From assembly GCF_014898815.1 (NCBI RefSeq), contig NW_026515458.1:1-64000 (forward strand): DNA of 64,000 nt, given 5' to 3'. Below, piece after piece: positions 37,286-49,636 of this stretch. The stretch's first letter is position 1. Each line of letters begins with the position of its first letter. Origin of the DNA: Panonychus citri. Its lineage: Eukaryota; Arthropoda; Arachnida; Trombidiformes; Tetranychidae. The notes beneath the pieces were generated by a model, which worked only from the letters and a program-made list of their open reading frames with translations, was not told the DNA's origin and did not search any database. Both the position numbers and the translations under genes were made by a program.

Positions 37286-38768
37286 TTTGTCTCTTTTTCT
37301 CTTTCACTCTCTTTTTCACTCTTTCACCTTATCTCTCTTTCTTTTTCATCACTTCACTCTTTCACTCTCTTTCTCTTTTCCACTCTTTTTCTCTTTTCCA
37401 CTCTCTTTCTCTTTTCCACTCTCTTTCTTTCTTCCTCTCGCTCTCTTTTCCTCTCTCTTTCTCTCTTCCACTCTCTTTCTCTCTTCCACTCCCTTTATCT
37501 CTTCCACTCTCTTTCTCTCTTCCACCTTCTCATTTTCTCTCTCTTTCAGCCTTTGACTCTTTCTCTCTTTGTTTGTCTTATTCCTCTCAGAGAAAAAAGA
37601 GCGAGTAGCATCTTCATCACATTGATGACCAACATCATAAGCAAAAGACTAAGAAACGCGAATATGAATGTCGAATTACAAAACTTACGTTAGTTTTAGG
37701 GAAAAAAGTTTTAAGTTGAACTTGTCTCTTTTTCTCTCTTCCACTCTCTTTCTCTTTTCCACTCTCTTTCTCTTTTCCACTCTCTTTCTTTCTTCCACTC
37801 TCTTTCTCTCTTCCACTCTCTTTCTCTCTTCCACCTTCTCATTTTCTCTCTTCCACTCTCTTTCTCTTCCTCTCTTTCTCTCTCTCTTTCTTTTCATCAC
37901 TTCACTCTTGAACTCTCTTTCTCTTTCCTCTCTTTCTCTCTTTTTGTCTTATTCCTCTCAGAGAAAAAAGAGCGAGTAGCATCTTCATCACATTTATGAC
38001 CAACATCATAAGCAAAAGACTAAGAAACGCGAATGAAAATATCGAATTAAAAAAACTTTTCGTAAGTTATAGTGGAAAAAGTTCTAAGTTGCACTTGTGG
38101 CCGATATTAACCGACTAAGAGGCTACCCTCTAATTCTAATAAATATTTTTTTTCAAAAGAAAAGTACTGACAGTACGACTTCGACCACTACTTGCTCTCT
38201 TTCTCTTTTTCTCACTCTTTCATTCTCTTTTGACTTTGACTCTTACTTTCTCTCTCTCACTTTCTCTCTGTAGCCTCTCTCGCTTTGTTTTCATGATATT
38301 CTTCTGAGAAGAAAAAGAAAGTATCATCTTCATCTCAATGACGATCAGCATCGTCATCAAAGTTGATGAAACTTGCATAGAAATCAAATGAGAAATTATC
38401 TTTCTTATACAGTATCTCTATCAACTTTCGCTTTGAGAACGGGTAAATATAATTTTAACTTGATATGAATGTAATAACAGAAATAATGCAAAGCATTTTG
38501 AAAATCAAGATTTTGCCACTAAGAGTAAAGGATTAGCAATCTATTTCGATTTTGCTTCATTGTTTTAGAAGAAAGTTCAAGTTAAATTTGAGTTCGTTAT
38601 AAGCCGAACAAAGGTTAATTTCTTATTCAATGGAAATTTTGATAAAAAGTATTCAGGCTACGACGTTTACCTCTACTTGGATAGTCTCTCTCTCTCTTTC
38701 ACTTTCAAACAAAAATTTATTCAAAGCAAGAACATCACATATCATAAAATAAGATGTTTGTATAATTG

Positions 38769-39258
38769 ACTTACAATTGTTATAGTGGACATAATGTTGA
38801 AGCTTAATCCGAAAGAAATTAGTTTGGCAAGTAGATTGGTCAAAACTTTTATATCTACTGGACTTTGATCAAGTTGTCTTATTAAAATCAGCTATTTGTT
38901 TGAACAGTTTGATGAAGTGGGTGAGATTTAATCAGATTTGACTTAACCGAAGTCAGATGTTACAAATGACCAACAAATTACATAAACAAATCGAGACAAA
39001 ACTTTTGATAAAGTGATCGACCCAAAGAAAGCAATTAGTTTATATAACACAAAAGTATACGTGTATTTTAAATTAAAATCCTTATGATTATTTGATTTTG
39101 TCAATTGTAATTATTGATCATAATTACTTAAGAAATTAGTATCTGGTTAAAGTGAGGCAAGGATAAAGATGATGAAAAAAACTTAAGTTTATGTCAAGGA
39201 TAATTTGAATAGATTCTAGACCTTTCTTAAATTGTGTCCAAAATGTAACTCTTTGTCA
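38769..39258 (-). promoter_or_regulatory. Promoter/first-exon cassette C6
   Basis: Exon 1 at 38792-38775 (MSTITI), donor GTAAGT, TATA box at 38853-38846. The upstream block shows dinucleotide losses (for example ACAC to AC near 38980) relative to C2. Confidence 0.7.
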
Positions 39259-40880
39259 CTTTGTCTCTTTTCTCTTTCTCTCTTTTCACTCTTTCACCTT
39301 ATCTCTTTCTTTTCATCACTCACTCTTTCACTCTCTTTCTTTTCCACTCTTTTCTCTTTCCTCTCTTTCTCTTTTCCACTCTCTTTCTTTCTTCCTCTCG
39401 CTCTCTTTTCCTCTCTCTTTCTCTCTTCCTCTCTTTCTCTTTCCTCTCTTTCTCTCTTCACTCTCTTCTCTCTTCCACCTTCTCATTTTCTCTCTCTTTC
39501 AGCCTTTGACTCTTTCTCTCTTTGTTTGTCTTATTCCTCTCAGAGAAAAAAGAGCGAGTAGCATCTTCATCACATTGATGACCAACATCATAAGCAAAAG
39601 ACTAAGAAACGCGAATGAGAATGTCGGATTACAAAACTTACGTTAGTTTTAGGGAAAAAAGTTTTAAGTTGAACTTGTCTCTTTTTCTCTCTTCCACTCT
39701 CTTTCTCTTAACTCTTTGTCTCTTTGTCTCTTTTTCTCTTTCACTCTCTTTTTCACTCTTTCACCTTATCTCTCTTTCTTTTTCATCACTTCACTCTTTC
39801 ACTCTCTTTCTCTTTTCCACTTTCTTTCTCGCTTCCACTCTCTTTCTCTTTTTCACTCTCTTTCTTTCTTCCACTCTCGCTCTCTCTTCCACTCTCTTTC
39901 TCTCTTCTACCTTCTCATTTTCTCTCTTCCACTCTCTTTCTCTCTTCTACTCCCTTTATCTCTTCCACTCTCTTTCTCTCTTCCACTCTCTTTCTCTCTT
40001 CCACCTTCTCATTTTCTCTCTCTTTCAGCCTTTGACTCTTTCTCTCTTTGTTTGTCTTATTCCTCTCAGAGAAAAAAGAGCGAGTAGCATCTTCATCACA
40101 TTTATGACCAACATCATAAGCAAAAGACTAAGAAACGCGAATGAAAATATCGAATTAAAAAAACTTTTCGTAAGTTCTAGTGGAAAAAGTTCTAAGTTGC
40201 ACTTGTGGCCGATATTAACCGACTAAGAGGCTACCCTCTAATTCTAATAAATATTTTTTTTCAAAAGAAAAAGTACTGACGGTACGACTTCGACCACTAC
40301 TTGCTCTCTTTCTCTTTTTCTCACTCTTTCATTCTCTTTTGACTTTGACTCTTACTTTCTCTCTCCCACTTTCTCTCTGTAGCCTCTCTCGCTTTGTTTT
40401 CATGATATTCTTCTGAGAAGAAAAAGAAAGTATCATCTTCATCTCAATGACGATCAGCATCGTCATCAAAAGTTGATGAAACTTGCATAGAGAAATCAAA
40501 TGAGAAATTATCTTTCTTATACAGTATCTCTATCAACTTTCCTTTGAGAACAGGTAAATATAATTTTAACTTGATATGAATGTAATAACTCAAGAAATAA
40601 TGCAAAGCATTTTGGAAAATCAAGATTTTGCCACTAAGTAAAGGATTAGCAATCTATTTCGATTTTGCTTCATTGTTTTAGAAGAAAGTTCAGAGTTAAA
40701 TTTGAGTTCGTTATAAGCCGAACAAAGTTAATTTCTTATTCAATTGAAATTTTGATAAAAAGTATTCAGGCTACGACGTTTACTCTACTTGGATAGTCTC
40801 TCTCTTTCTTTCACTTTCAAACAAAAATTTATTCAAAGCAAGAACATCACATATCATAAAATAAGATGTTTGTATAATTG

Positions 40881-41368
40881 ACTTACAATTGTTATAGTGG
40901 ACATAATGTTGAAGCTTAATCCGAAAAATTAGTTTGGCAAGTAGATTGGTCAAAACTTTTATATCTACTGGACTTTGATCAAGTTGTCTTATTAAAATCA
41001 GCTATTTGTTTGAACAGTTTGATGAAGTGGGTGAGATTTAATCAGATTTGACTTAACCGAAGTCGATGTTACAAATGACCAACAAATTACACATAAACAA
41101 ATCGAGACAAAACTTTTGATAAAGTGATCGACCCAAGAGAAGCAATTAGTTTATATAACACAAAAGTATACGTGTATTTTAAATTAAAATCCTTATGATT
41201 ATTTGATTTTGTCAATTGTAATTATTGATCATAATTACTTAAGAAATTAGTATCTGGTTAAAGTGAGGCAAGGATAAAGATGATGAAAAAACTTAAGTTT
41301 ATGTCAAGGATAATTTGAATAGATTCTAGACCTTTCTTAAATTGTGTCCAAAATGTAACTCTTTGTCT
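40881..41368 (-). promoter_or_regulatory. Promoter/first-exon cassette C7
   Basis: Exon 1 at 40904-40887 (MSTITI), donor GTAAGT, TATA box at 40963-40956. A GAAA is lost in the leader (CCGAAAAATT at 40921) and there are several one-base losses upstream. Confidence 0.7.
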
Positions 41369-42488
41369 CTTTGTCTCTTTTTCTCTTTCACTCTCTTTTC
41401 ACTCTTTCACCTTATCTCTCTTTCTTTTTCATCACTTCACTCTTGAACTCTCTTTCTCTTTTCCACTCTCTTTCTTTCTTCCACTCTCGCTCTCTTTTCT
41501 ACTTTCTTTCTCGCTTCCACTCTCTAACTCTCTTCCACTCTCTTTCTCTCTTCTACCTTCTCATTTTCTCTCTTCCACTCTCTTTCTCTCTTTCACCTTC
41601 TCATTTTCTCTCTCTTTCAGCCTTTGACTCTTTCTCTCTTTGTTTGTCTTATTCCTCTCAGAGAAAAAAGAGCGAGTAGCATCTTCATCACATTTATGAC
41701 CAACATCATAAGCAAAAGACTAAGAAACGCGAATGAAAATATCGAATTAAAAAAACTTTTCGTAAGTTCTAGTGGAAAAAGTTCTAAGTTGCACTTGTGG
41801 CCGATATTAACCGACTAAGAGGCTACCCTCTAATTCTAATAAATATTTTTTTTCAAAAGAAAAAGTACTGACGGTACGACTTCGACCACTACTTGCTCTC
41901 TTTCTCTTTTTCTCACTCTTTCATTCTCTTTTGACTTTGACTCTTACTTTCTCTCTCCCACTTTCTCTCTGTAGCCTCTCTCGCTTTGTTTTCATGATAT
42001 TCTTCTGAGAAGAAAAAGAAAGTATCATCTTCATCTCAATGACGATCAGCATCGTCATCAAAAGTTGATGAAACTTGCATAGAGAAATCAAATGAGAGGA
42101 AATTATCTTTTCTTATACAGTATCTCTATCAACTTTCGCTTTGAGAACGGGTAAATATAATTTTTAACTTGATATGAATGTAATAACTCAAGAAATAATG
42201 CAAAGCATTTTGGAAAATCAAGATTTTTGCCACTAAGAGTAAAGGATTAGCAATCTATTTCGATTTTGCTTCATTGTTTTAGAAGAAAGTTCAGAGTTAA
42301 ATTTGAGTTCGTTATAAGCCGAACAAAGGTTAATTTCTTATTCCAATTGAAATTTTGATAAAAAAAGTATTCAGGCTACGACGTTTACTCTACTTGGATA
42401 GTCTCTCTCTCTTTCTTTCACTTTCAAACAAAAAATTTATTCAAAGCAAGAACATCACATATCATAAAATAAGATGTTTGTATAATTG

Positions 42489-42980
42489 ACTTACAATTGT
42501 TATAGTGGACATAATGTTGAAGCTTAATCCGAAAGAAATTAGTTTGGCAAGTAGATTGGTCAAAACTTTTATATCTACTGGACTTTGATCAAGTTGTCTT
42601 ATTAAAATCAGCTATTTGTTTGAACAGTTTGATGAAGTGGGTGAGATTTAATCAGATTTGACTTAACCGAAGTCGAATGTTACAAATGACCAACAAATTA
42701 CACATAAACAAATCGAGACAAAACTTTTGATAAAGTGATCGACCAAAGAAACAATTAGTTTATATAACACAAAAGTATACGTGTATTTTAAATTAAAATC
42801 CTTATGATTATTTGATTTTGTCAATTGTAATTATTGATCATAATTACTTAAAGAGAATTAGTATCTGGTTAAAGTGAGGCAAGGATAAAGATGATGAAAG
42901 AAACTTAAGTTTATGTCAAGGATAATTTGAATAGATTCTAGACCTTTCTTAAATTGTGTCAAAATGTAACTCTTTGTCTC
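42489..42980 (-). promoter_or_regulatory. Promoter/first-exon cassette C8
   Basis: Exon 1 at 42512-42495 (MSTITI), donor GTAAGT, TATA box at 42573-42566. The TATA-proximal part matches C2; small losses occur near 42740 and 42820. Confidence 0.7.
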
Positions 42981-44422
42981 TTTGTCTCTTTTCTCTTTCC
43001 TCTCTTTCACTTTCACCTTATCTCTTTCTTTTCATCACTTCACTCTTGAACTCTCTTTCTCTTTTCCTCTTTTCTCTTTCCTCTCTTTCTCTTTCCTCTC
43101 TTTCTTTCTTCCTCTCTTTCTTTCTTCCTCTCTTTCTTTCTTCCTCTTTCTCTCTTCCTCTCTTCCTCTCTTTCTTCCTCTCTTTCTCTTTCCACTCTCT
43201 TTCTCTCTCTCTCTTTCAGCCTTTGACTCTTTCTCTCTTTGTTTGTCTTATTCCTCTCAGAGAAAAAAGAGCGAGTAGCATCTTCATCACATTTATGACC
43301 AACATCATAAGCAAAAGACTAAGAAACGCGAATGAAAATATCGAATTAAAAAAACTTTTCGTAAGTTCTAGTGGAAAAAGTTCTAAGTTGCACTTGTGGC
43401 CGATATTAACCGACTAAGAAGCTACCCTCTAATTCTAATAAATATTTTTTCAAAAGAAAAGTACTGACGGTACTACTGACCACTACTTGCTCTCTTTCTC
43501 TTTCACTCTCTTTCTTTCGTCCACTCTTTCTCTTTTCCACTCTCTTCTTCCACTCTCTTCTCTCTTCCACTCTCTTCCTCTCTTCCACTCTTTCTCTTTT
43601 CCACTCTCTTTCTCTCTTCACTCTCTTTCTTCCACCTCTTCTCTTCCACTCTCTTACTCTCTTCCACTCTTTCTCTCTCTCCTTCAGCCTTTGACTCGTT
43701 CTCTCTTTGTTTGTCTTATTCCTCTCAGAGAAAAAAGAGCGAGTAGCATCTTCATCACATTTATGACCAACATCATAAGCAAAAGACTAAGAAACGCGAA
43801 TGAGAATATCGAATTAAAAAGTTTTTCGTTAGTTTTATGGAAAAGTTTTAAGTTGAACTTGCGGCCGGTTTTAACTGACCAAAGGCTCCTCTCTGATTCT
43901 CATAAATAGTAAATAGATATATATATTCATGCTTTGATTCATTTTTTCATTTCATATTTTTCTCTTTTTCTAATTTCAACGTTTTACTTTATTTTTTGCT
44001 CTCAATTTTTCTTCCTTTTACCCTTCCTCTCTCTTTCTGTCTCTTCTTTACGTTTTCTCTCTCTTTTGACTTTCACTCTTTCACTTTCTCTCACTAACTT
44101 TCTCTTGTATTTTCCTCTTGCACTTCCTCTCTGTATCTTTTCTCGCACAGTTTTCATGTGATTCTCTAGAGATGAAAGAGAGAGTACCACCTTGCGATAA
44201 ATGTGATGATAAATTACTCAAGAAATGACTTGAAGCATCTCTGAAAAATTGTATTAAATGTTCAATCAACTTTTTTATCAAAAGCAAATACAATTAATGT
44301 GACTCAGTAGAACCCAAATACAAATTTATTGGTTACTTAGACAATTGTGATCAGATGCGAAACTCAAACAATCTGATGAGGGCAGATTAAATATAGTTAA
44401 TCAATGGTTTTGTCATTAATAA

Positions 44423-44721
44423 TTATCGTCTCTTAAAACTTTTAAGCTTAATAATCCATTTGTAAGTCTTAATAGCTATTCGTTTTCGTCTTCTTTCCTC
44501 AAGTGCCTGTGTCCTTTTCTCAGAATTCATGACTTTCAAGTCCCAGTTATTTGAAACTTCCTCATCATATGCTTTACATTTGTGAAGAAAAAGGCTTTCA
44601 ACGTCATTTCCAGTATATTTACAGTACTGACAAAAGAACTAAATTTGGGAAGAAATATATTTAATTCATTAAACGGTTATGAAATGATAATGAAGATTGA
44701 CTATTAACTTACGCGATTATG
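44423..44721 (-). CDS. Possible two-exon gene with a C2HC-like Cys motif
   Basis: Minus strand: ATG AAA ACA CAT AAT CGC then GTAAGT (donor at 44712) gives a six-codon exon MKTHNR. A 74-nt intron ends in AAATTTAG at 44639, and exon 2 runs 44638-44423 to a TAA. Exon 2 begins FFCQYCKYTGND, contains LFLHKC and ends in a very basic tail (RRRKRIAIKTYK, KSFKRR). The Cys/His spacing suggests a small zinc-binding module but fits no family I can name. The reading frame is also open upstream of the ATG to about 44787. The exon layout mirrors the WN genes (six codons, phase 0), but the sequence does not. It lies just downstream of a truncated promoter block. Confidence 0.45.
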
Positions 44722-44786
44722 TGTTTTCATGACTGAGATATTGAGATTATCTATTCGATAGAAACTCGTACTTAAACTTATCGAAA

Positions 44787-45093
44787 TGAGACTTAACCAA
44801 AGTCGAATGTTACAAATGACCAACAAATTACACATAAACAAATCGAGACAAAACTTTTGATAAAGTGATCGACCCAAAGAGAAGCAATTAGTTTATATAA
44901 CACAAAAGTATACGTGTATTTTAAATTAAAATCCTTATGATTATTTGATTTTGTCGAATTGTAATTATTGATCATAATTACTTAAAGAGAATTAGTATCT
45001 GGTTAAAGTGAGGCAAGGGTAAAGATGATGAAAAAAGTAACTTAAGTTTATGTCAAGGATAATTTGAATAGATTCTAGACCTTTCTTAAATTG
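44787..45093 (-). promoter_or_regulatory. Truncated cassette, upstream block only
   Basis: This copy contains the conserved upstream block with an intact 60-codon ORF (44793-44975) but stops before the TATA box and first exon. On the minus strand it directly precedes the zinc-motif gene ending at 44423, so it may have become that gene's upstream region. Confidence 0.6.
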
Positions 45094-45360
45094 TTCTTTT
45101 CCACTCTCTTTCTCTTTTCCATTCTCTTTCTCTCTTCCACTATCTTTCCCTCTTCCACTCTCCTTCTTTCTTCCACTCTCTTTCTTTCTTCCACTCTCTT
45201 TCTTTCTTCCACTCTCTTTCTTTCTTCCACTCTCTTTCTTTCTTCCACTCTCTTTCTTTCTTCCACTCTCTTTCTTTCTTCCACTCTCTTTCTTTCTTCC
45301 ACTCTCTTTCTCTCTTCCATTCTCTTTCTCACTCTCACTCTCTTTCTCTCTTTCACCTTC
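45094..45360. repeat. 18-bp polypyrimidine minisatellite, best-preserved block
   Basis: Tandem copies of ACTCTCTTTCTTTCTTCC, about eight of them perfect between roughly 45150 and 45310. The plus strand is almost pure pyrimidine and the minus strand pure purine. Because 18 is divisible by 3, all frames stay open: (LFLSST)n on plus and (RKRVEE)n on minus. Other long blocks of the same type lie at 33060-33240, 33425-33890 and 37730-37870. Confidence 0.9.
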
Positions 45361-45952
45361 TCATTTTCTTTCTCTTTCAGCCTTTGTCTTATTCCTCTCA
45401 GAGAAAAAAGAGAGAGTAGCATCTTCATCTCATTTATAACCAACATCATAAGCAAAAGACTAAGAAACGCGAATAAGAATATCGAATTAAAAAAACTTTT
45501 CGTTAGTTCTAGGGAAAAGTTCTAAGTTGAACTTGCGGCCGATATTAACCGACCAAAGGCTACTCTCTTATTCCGATTGAATTTTGATTAAATGGGAGGG
45601 AACTGAAACAAAGATGTTTACCTCTACATGAAATGTTGTTTTTCACATTTCTTTCGTATTTTCTCTTTTCATCATTCTATCATCTCGATGATTTTCATTC
45701 TCTTTCACCCTTTCAATCTCTCTTTCTCTCTTCATTATTTTACATCTTATTTTCCAGAGAAAGTATCATTTGCATCTTAATGATTGTCAACATAAACATG
45801 AAAAGTTGTTGAAATATAAAAGTTCATCAATATAAATGAGTTTATTTCAAAAAAGTTCAGCATATTATTTATTTTTATAATTTACTGAATCAACTTCTAA
45901 GCATAATATTAAATTTGAGATTTCGATCTGAATGTCGCATTGTAGTCGTGAA

Positions 45953-46476
45953 TTAGAAATAAGAATTTTTCAAATCAAGAGCAACATTGAGCTCGTTGAA
46001 TAAAACGACAAATTCAGACCATTTTTCTTTAGCTTGTTTATGATAATATATTTCTCCGTGGCTTCTGTTTTCCTCAGATGATAAAGATGATAGCTTAAGT
46101 TTGTATGTGCAATACATTTTCAAACTGAAATATAGTAATAATTTTTTTTCGTTTCTATTTTTAACAATGCGAGGACATGGTTTATTCATTAGCAACATAT
46201 ACTTTTGAAATTTGTGTCTGCCAGTTTCATTATGCTCTGAAGGATATCATTCGCCTAATTGAGAAAAAATGAGAATAAATTAGACTTTCAACGTCAATAT
46301 ACAATAACGAAACAGAGATCTTCGAACGCATTGGATATCAAGTACAGATTAAAATACTTTGAGTTGATAGTCACAATCAACTTGAATTAAGATTGAAACC
46401 TGTTCAAATCAAAGAACATCACATATCATAAAATAAGATGTTTGTATAATTGACTTACAATTGTTATAGTGAACAT
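45953..46476 (-). pseudogene. Diverged WN-family gene (member 6), frameshifted, with own first exon
   Basis: Exon 1 at 46476-46459 reads MFTITI with GTAAGT donor. TATA box at 46530-46523. A 204-nt intron ends CTCAATTAG at 46255 and exon 2 begins ANDILQSIMKLADTNF in phase 0. About 50 nt into exon 2 the frame breaks; the coding frame resumes near 46198 and continues to 45953. The second half contains IYYHKQAKEKW followed by a hydrophobic helix, aligning loosely with the FY...W block. It lacks Trp at position 12. It is either a decayed or fast-diverged member, or a consensus error splits the frame. Confidence 0.4.
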
Positions 46477-46942
46477 AATGTTAATCCGAAAGAAATTAGT
46501 TTGGCAAGTAGATTGGTCAAAACTTTTATATCTACTGGACTTTGATCTGTTGTTTAAAATCAGCTATTTGTTTGAACAGTTTGATGAAGTGGTGAGATTT
46601 AATCAGATTTGACTTAACCGAAGTCGAATGTTACAAATGACCAACAAATTACACATAAACAAATCGAGACAAAACTTTTGATAAAGTGATCGACCCAAAG
46701 AGAAGCAATTAGTTTATATAACACAAAAGTATACGTGTATTTTAAATTAAAATCCTTATGATTATTTGATTTTGTCGAATTGTAATTATTGATCATAATT
46801 ACTTAAAGAGAATTAGTATCTGGTTAAAGTGAGGCAAGGATAAAGATGATGAAAAAAGAAACTTAAGTTTATGTCAAGGATAATTTGAATAGATTCTAGA
46901 CCTTTCTTAAATTGTGTCCAAAATGTAACTCTTTGTCTCTTT
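46453..46942 (-). promoter_or_regulatory. Promoter/first-exon cassette C9
   Basis: Same arrangement as C2, with exon 1 changed to MFTITI and the leader shortened (AAGCTTAAT reduced at 46480). The 60-codon ORF at 46614-46796 is intact. It precedes member 6. Confidence 0.65.
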
Positions 46943-47826
46943 GTCTCTTTCTCTTTCACGCTCTTTTCACTCTTTCACCTTATCTCTTTCTTTTCATCAC
47001 TTCACTCTTGAACCTCTCTTTCCACTTTCTTTCCCGCTCCACCCTCTTTTCCACTCTTTCTATTTCTTGACCTCTCTCTTCTCTTCCACCCTTCTCTTTC
47101 CACTCTTACTCTTTCCACTCCTTCTTCCACCTCTTCTCTTTCCACTCTCTTCTCTTTCCACTCTCTCTTCTTCCACCTCACTCTTCCTTTCACTCTGCTC
47201 TCTTCCACCTCTTCTTTCCACTCTCTTCTTTCTTCCACCTCTCTCTCTCTCTTCCACCTTCTCATTTCCCTTTCAGCCTTTGACTCGTTTCTCTTTGTTT
47301 GTCTTATTCCTCCAGAGAAAAAAGAGAGAGTAGCATCTTCATCACATTTATGACCAACATCGTAAGCAAAAGACTAAGAAACGCGAATGAAAATATCGAA
47401 TTAAAAAAACTTTTCGTAAGTTCTAGTGGAAAAGTTCTAAGTTGCACTTGGCCGATATTAACCGACTAAGAGGCTACCCTCTAATTCTAATAAATATTTT
47501 TTTTCAAAAGAAAAAGCACTGACGGTACGACTTCGACCACTACTTGCTCTCTTTCTCTTTTTCTCACTCTTTCACCTTCTCTCTCTTTCTTTTTCATCAT
47601 TTCACTCGTTCACCCTGTCACTCTCTTTTTCTCTTGTTCTCACTTCCACTCTCTTTCTATCTTCCACTCTCTTTCTATCTTTCACTTTCTTTTTCTCTTC
47701 TACTTTCTCTCTCTTCCACTCTGTTTCTCTCTTCCACTCTCTTTATCACTCTTTCTCTTTTTCTCTTCCTCTCTCACTTTTTTTTCTCTTTTGAAATTTA
47801 AAGAGCCATAAAGATAAACTCTAGAT

Positions 47827-48033
47827 ATGCTGAACTTATTTGTTAGTTATAGAGAAGGAAAGTTCGATGTTCAGTTCGAGTTCGATATGAATCGTACAAA
47901 GGCTACTCTTTTATTTAGTAAAGCTTCTGATCAAATGGAAAAAGTCACAGGCTACGATGTTGACGTCAACGTTAGTGGCCATACTCTTTTTCTCATTTTC
48001 TCTGTCTTTTTTGGTCTTTGTTTGCATCCATAA
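47827..48033 (+). other. Best-preserved copy of a repeated peptide-like motif
   Basis: A 68-codon plus-strand ORF reading LFVSYREGKFDVQF then DMNRTKATLLFS. Related peptides appear in register elsewhere: KKFEVRL then DINRLKVTFLF (about 55130), KLEVHIEIDMNKLKATF (about 55340), VELAADINRPKATLLF (about 45525) and KFRVKFEF then SRTKVNFLF (about 28150). They belong to the diverged T/U spacer modules. They may be the remnant of an ancient coding repeat, or only DNA-level similarity of duplicated spacers. Not called a gene. Confidence 0.35.
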
Positions 48034-48182
48034 AGAAAATCTGAAGCCAATAATTTCGACTGCAACAGAAATAATAAAATTTATTGTGAATTTTGTCACC
48101 TTCTCAATTCAACTCAACTAAAACTTTTTATTAGAAATTTGCATATAAATAGATTACATATTGACATTATTTCAGGAGGTTT

Positions 48183-49636
48183 CTAAAAGAACCCTACAGA
48201 GTAATACTCTGATATTATATCTGTAACGAAGCTGAAAACTTCATAATCACATTGAAGTGGATCATTATGGTAATGAATAGAGTGAAATATAAGGAATTCT
48301 AAATACTCACGCACATTTTCAATGTTCCAATAGCCAAAACTGCTAGAATAAAACATGACTTTATGCAGATTAGCAGCGACAGTTAATCTTGGTTCAGATG
48401 ATAAATAAATGTGCGGATAAATATTATTTTCATCCACTCCTATGGATCCTAAAAATTCAGCATTATTACTTATTTTTTCCCAACATTCTGAGTAAAAACA
48501 AACTTCAGTCAATTCCTGAAACGATAAATATAATTATAGACAATAATTAAAGACGAAAATTTGTTTGTTCTTTTTCAGCGTTGCTGAATCTTTTTCATCT
48601 CATTCTCTAATTTCTCTTTTTTCTTCCACTCTCGCTCTCTCTTTCACTCTCTTTCTCTCTTCAACTCTCTTTCTCTTTTCCACTCTCTTTTCCACTCTTC
48701 TCTCTTCCACCTCTTCCTTTCCACCTCTTCTCTCTCAACTCCTTCTCTTCTACCCTCTTCTCTTCCACCTTCCTTTCCACCTCTTCTTCCTTCCACCTCT
48801 CTTCCACCTCTTCCACCTCTTCCACCTCTTTCTCTTCAACTTCTTTCTTTCTACTTCTTCTCTTTCCACTCTTCCTTTTCCACTCTCTTTCTTTCTTCCA
48901 CTCTCTTTCTCTCTTCTACCTTCTCATTTTCTATCTTCCACTCTCTTTCTCTCTCTTCCAGCCTTTGACTCTTTCTCTCTTTGTTTGTCTTATTCCTCTC
49001 AGAGAAAAAAGAGCGAGTAGCATCTTCATCTCAATGATGATCAGCATCGTCATCAAAAGTTGATAAAACTTGCATAGAGAAATCAAATGAGAGGAAATTA
49101 TCTTTTCTTATACAGTATCTCTATCAACTTTCGCTTTGAGAACGGGTAAATATAATTTTTAACTTGATATGTAATAACTTGAGAAATAATACAAAGCATT
49201 TTGGAAAATCAAGATTTTTGCCACTAAGAGTAAAGGATTAGCAATCTATTTCGATTTTGCTTCATTGTTTTAGAAGAAAGTTCAGAGTTAAATTTGAGTT
49301 CGTTATAAGCCGAACAAAGGTTGATTTCTTATTCCAATGGAAATTTTGAACAAATGAAAAAGTACTCATGCTACGAACTTTACCTCTACTTTGTTAGCCT
49401 CCCTCTCTCTTTCTTTCACTTTCAAACAAAAAATTTATTCAAAGCAAGAACATACAATATACAGTAACGAAACAGAGATCTTCGAACGCATTGGATATCA
49501 AGTACAGATTAAAATACTTTGAGTTGATAGTCACAATCAACTTGAATTAAGATTGAAACCTGTTCAAATCAAAGAACATCACATATCATAAAATAAGATG
49601 TTTGTATAATTGACTTACAATTGTTATAGTGGACAT
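48183..49636 (-). CDS. WN-family small protein, complete two-exon gene (member 4)
   Basis: Exon 1 is 49636-49619 (MSTITI, donor GTAAGT). Exon 2 is 48515-48183, beginning ELTEVCFYSECW after acceptor TATCGTTTCAG. Both junctions are phase 0, giving 116 aa. TATAAAAG lies at 49697-49690. Features shared with member 5 are WEKI, EFLGSIGVDENN, EPRLTVAA, VMFYSSSFGYWN and a C-terminal FSFVTDIISEYYS. There is no signal peptide or membrane segment, so it is probably intracellular. The 1103-nt intron consists of array sequence: spacer modules and a purine-rich minisatellite (minus strand). I do not recognise the family. The exon 1 to exon 2 pairing is inferred from phase and from member 5. Confidence 0.65.
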
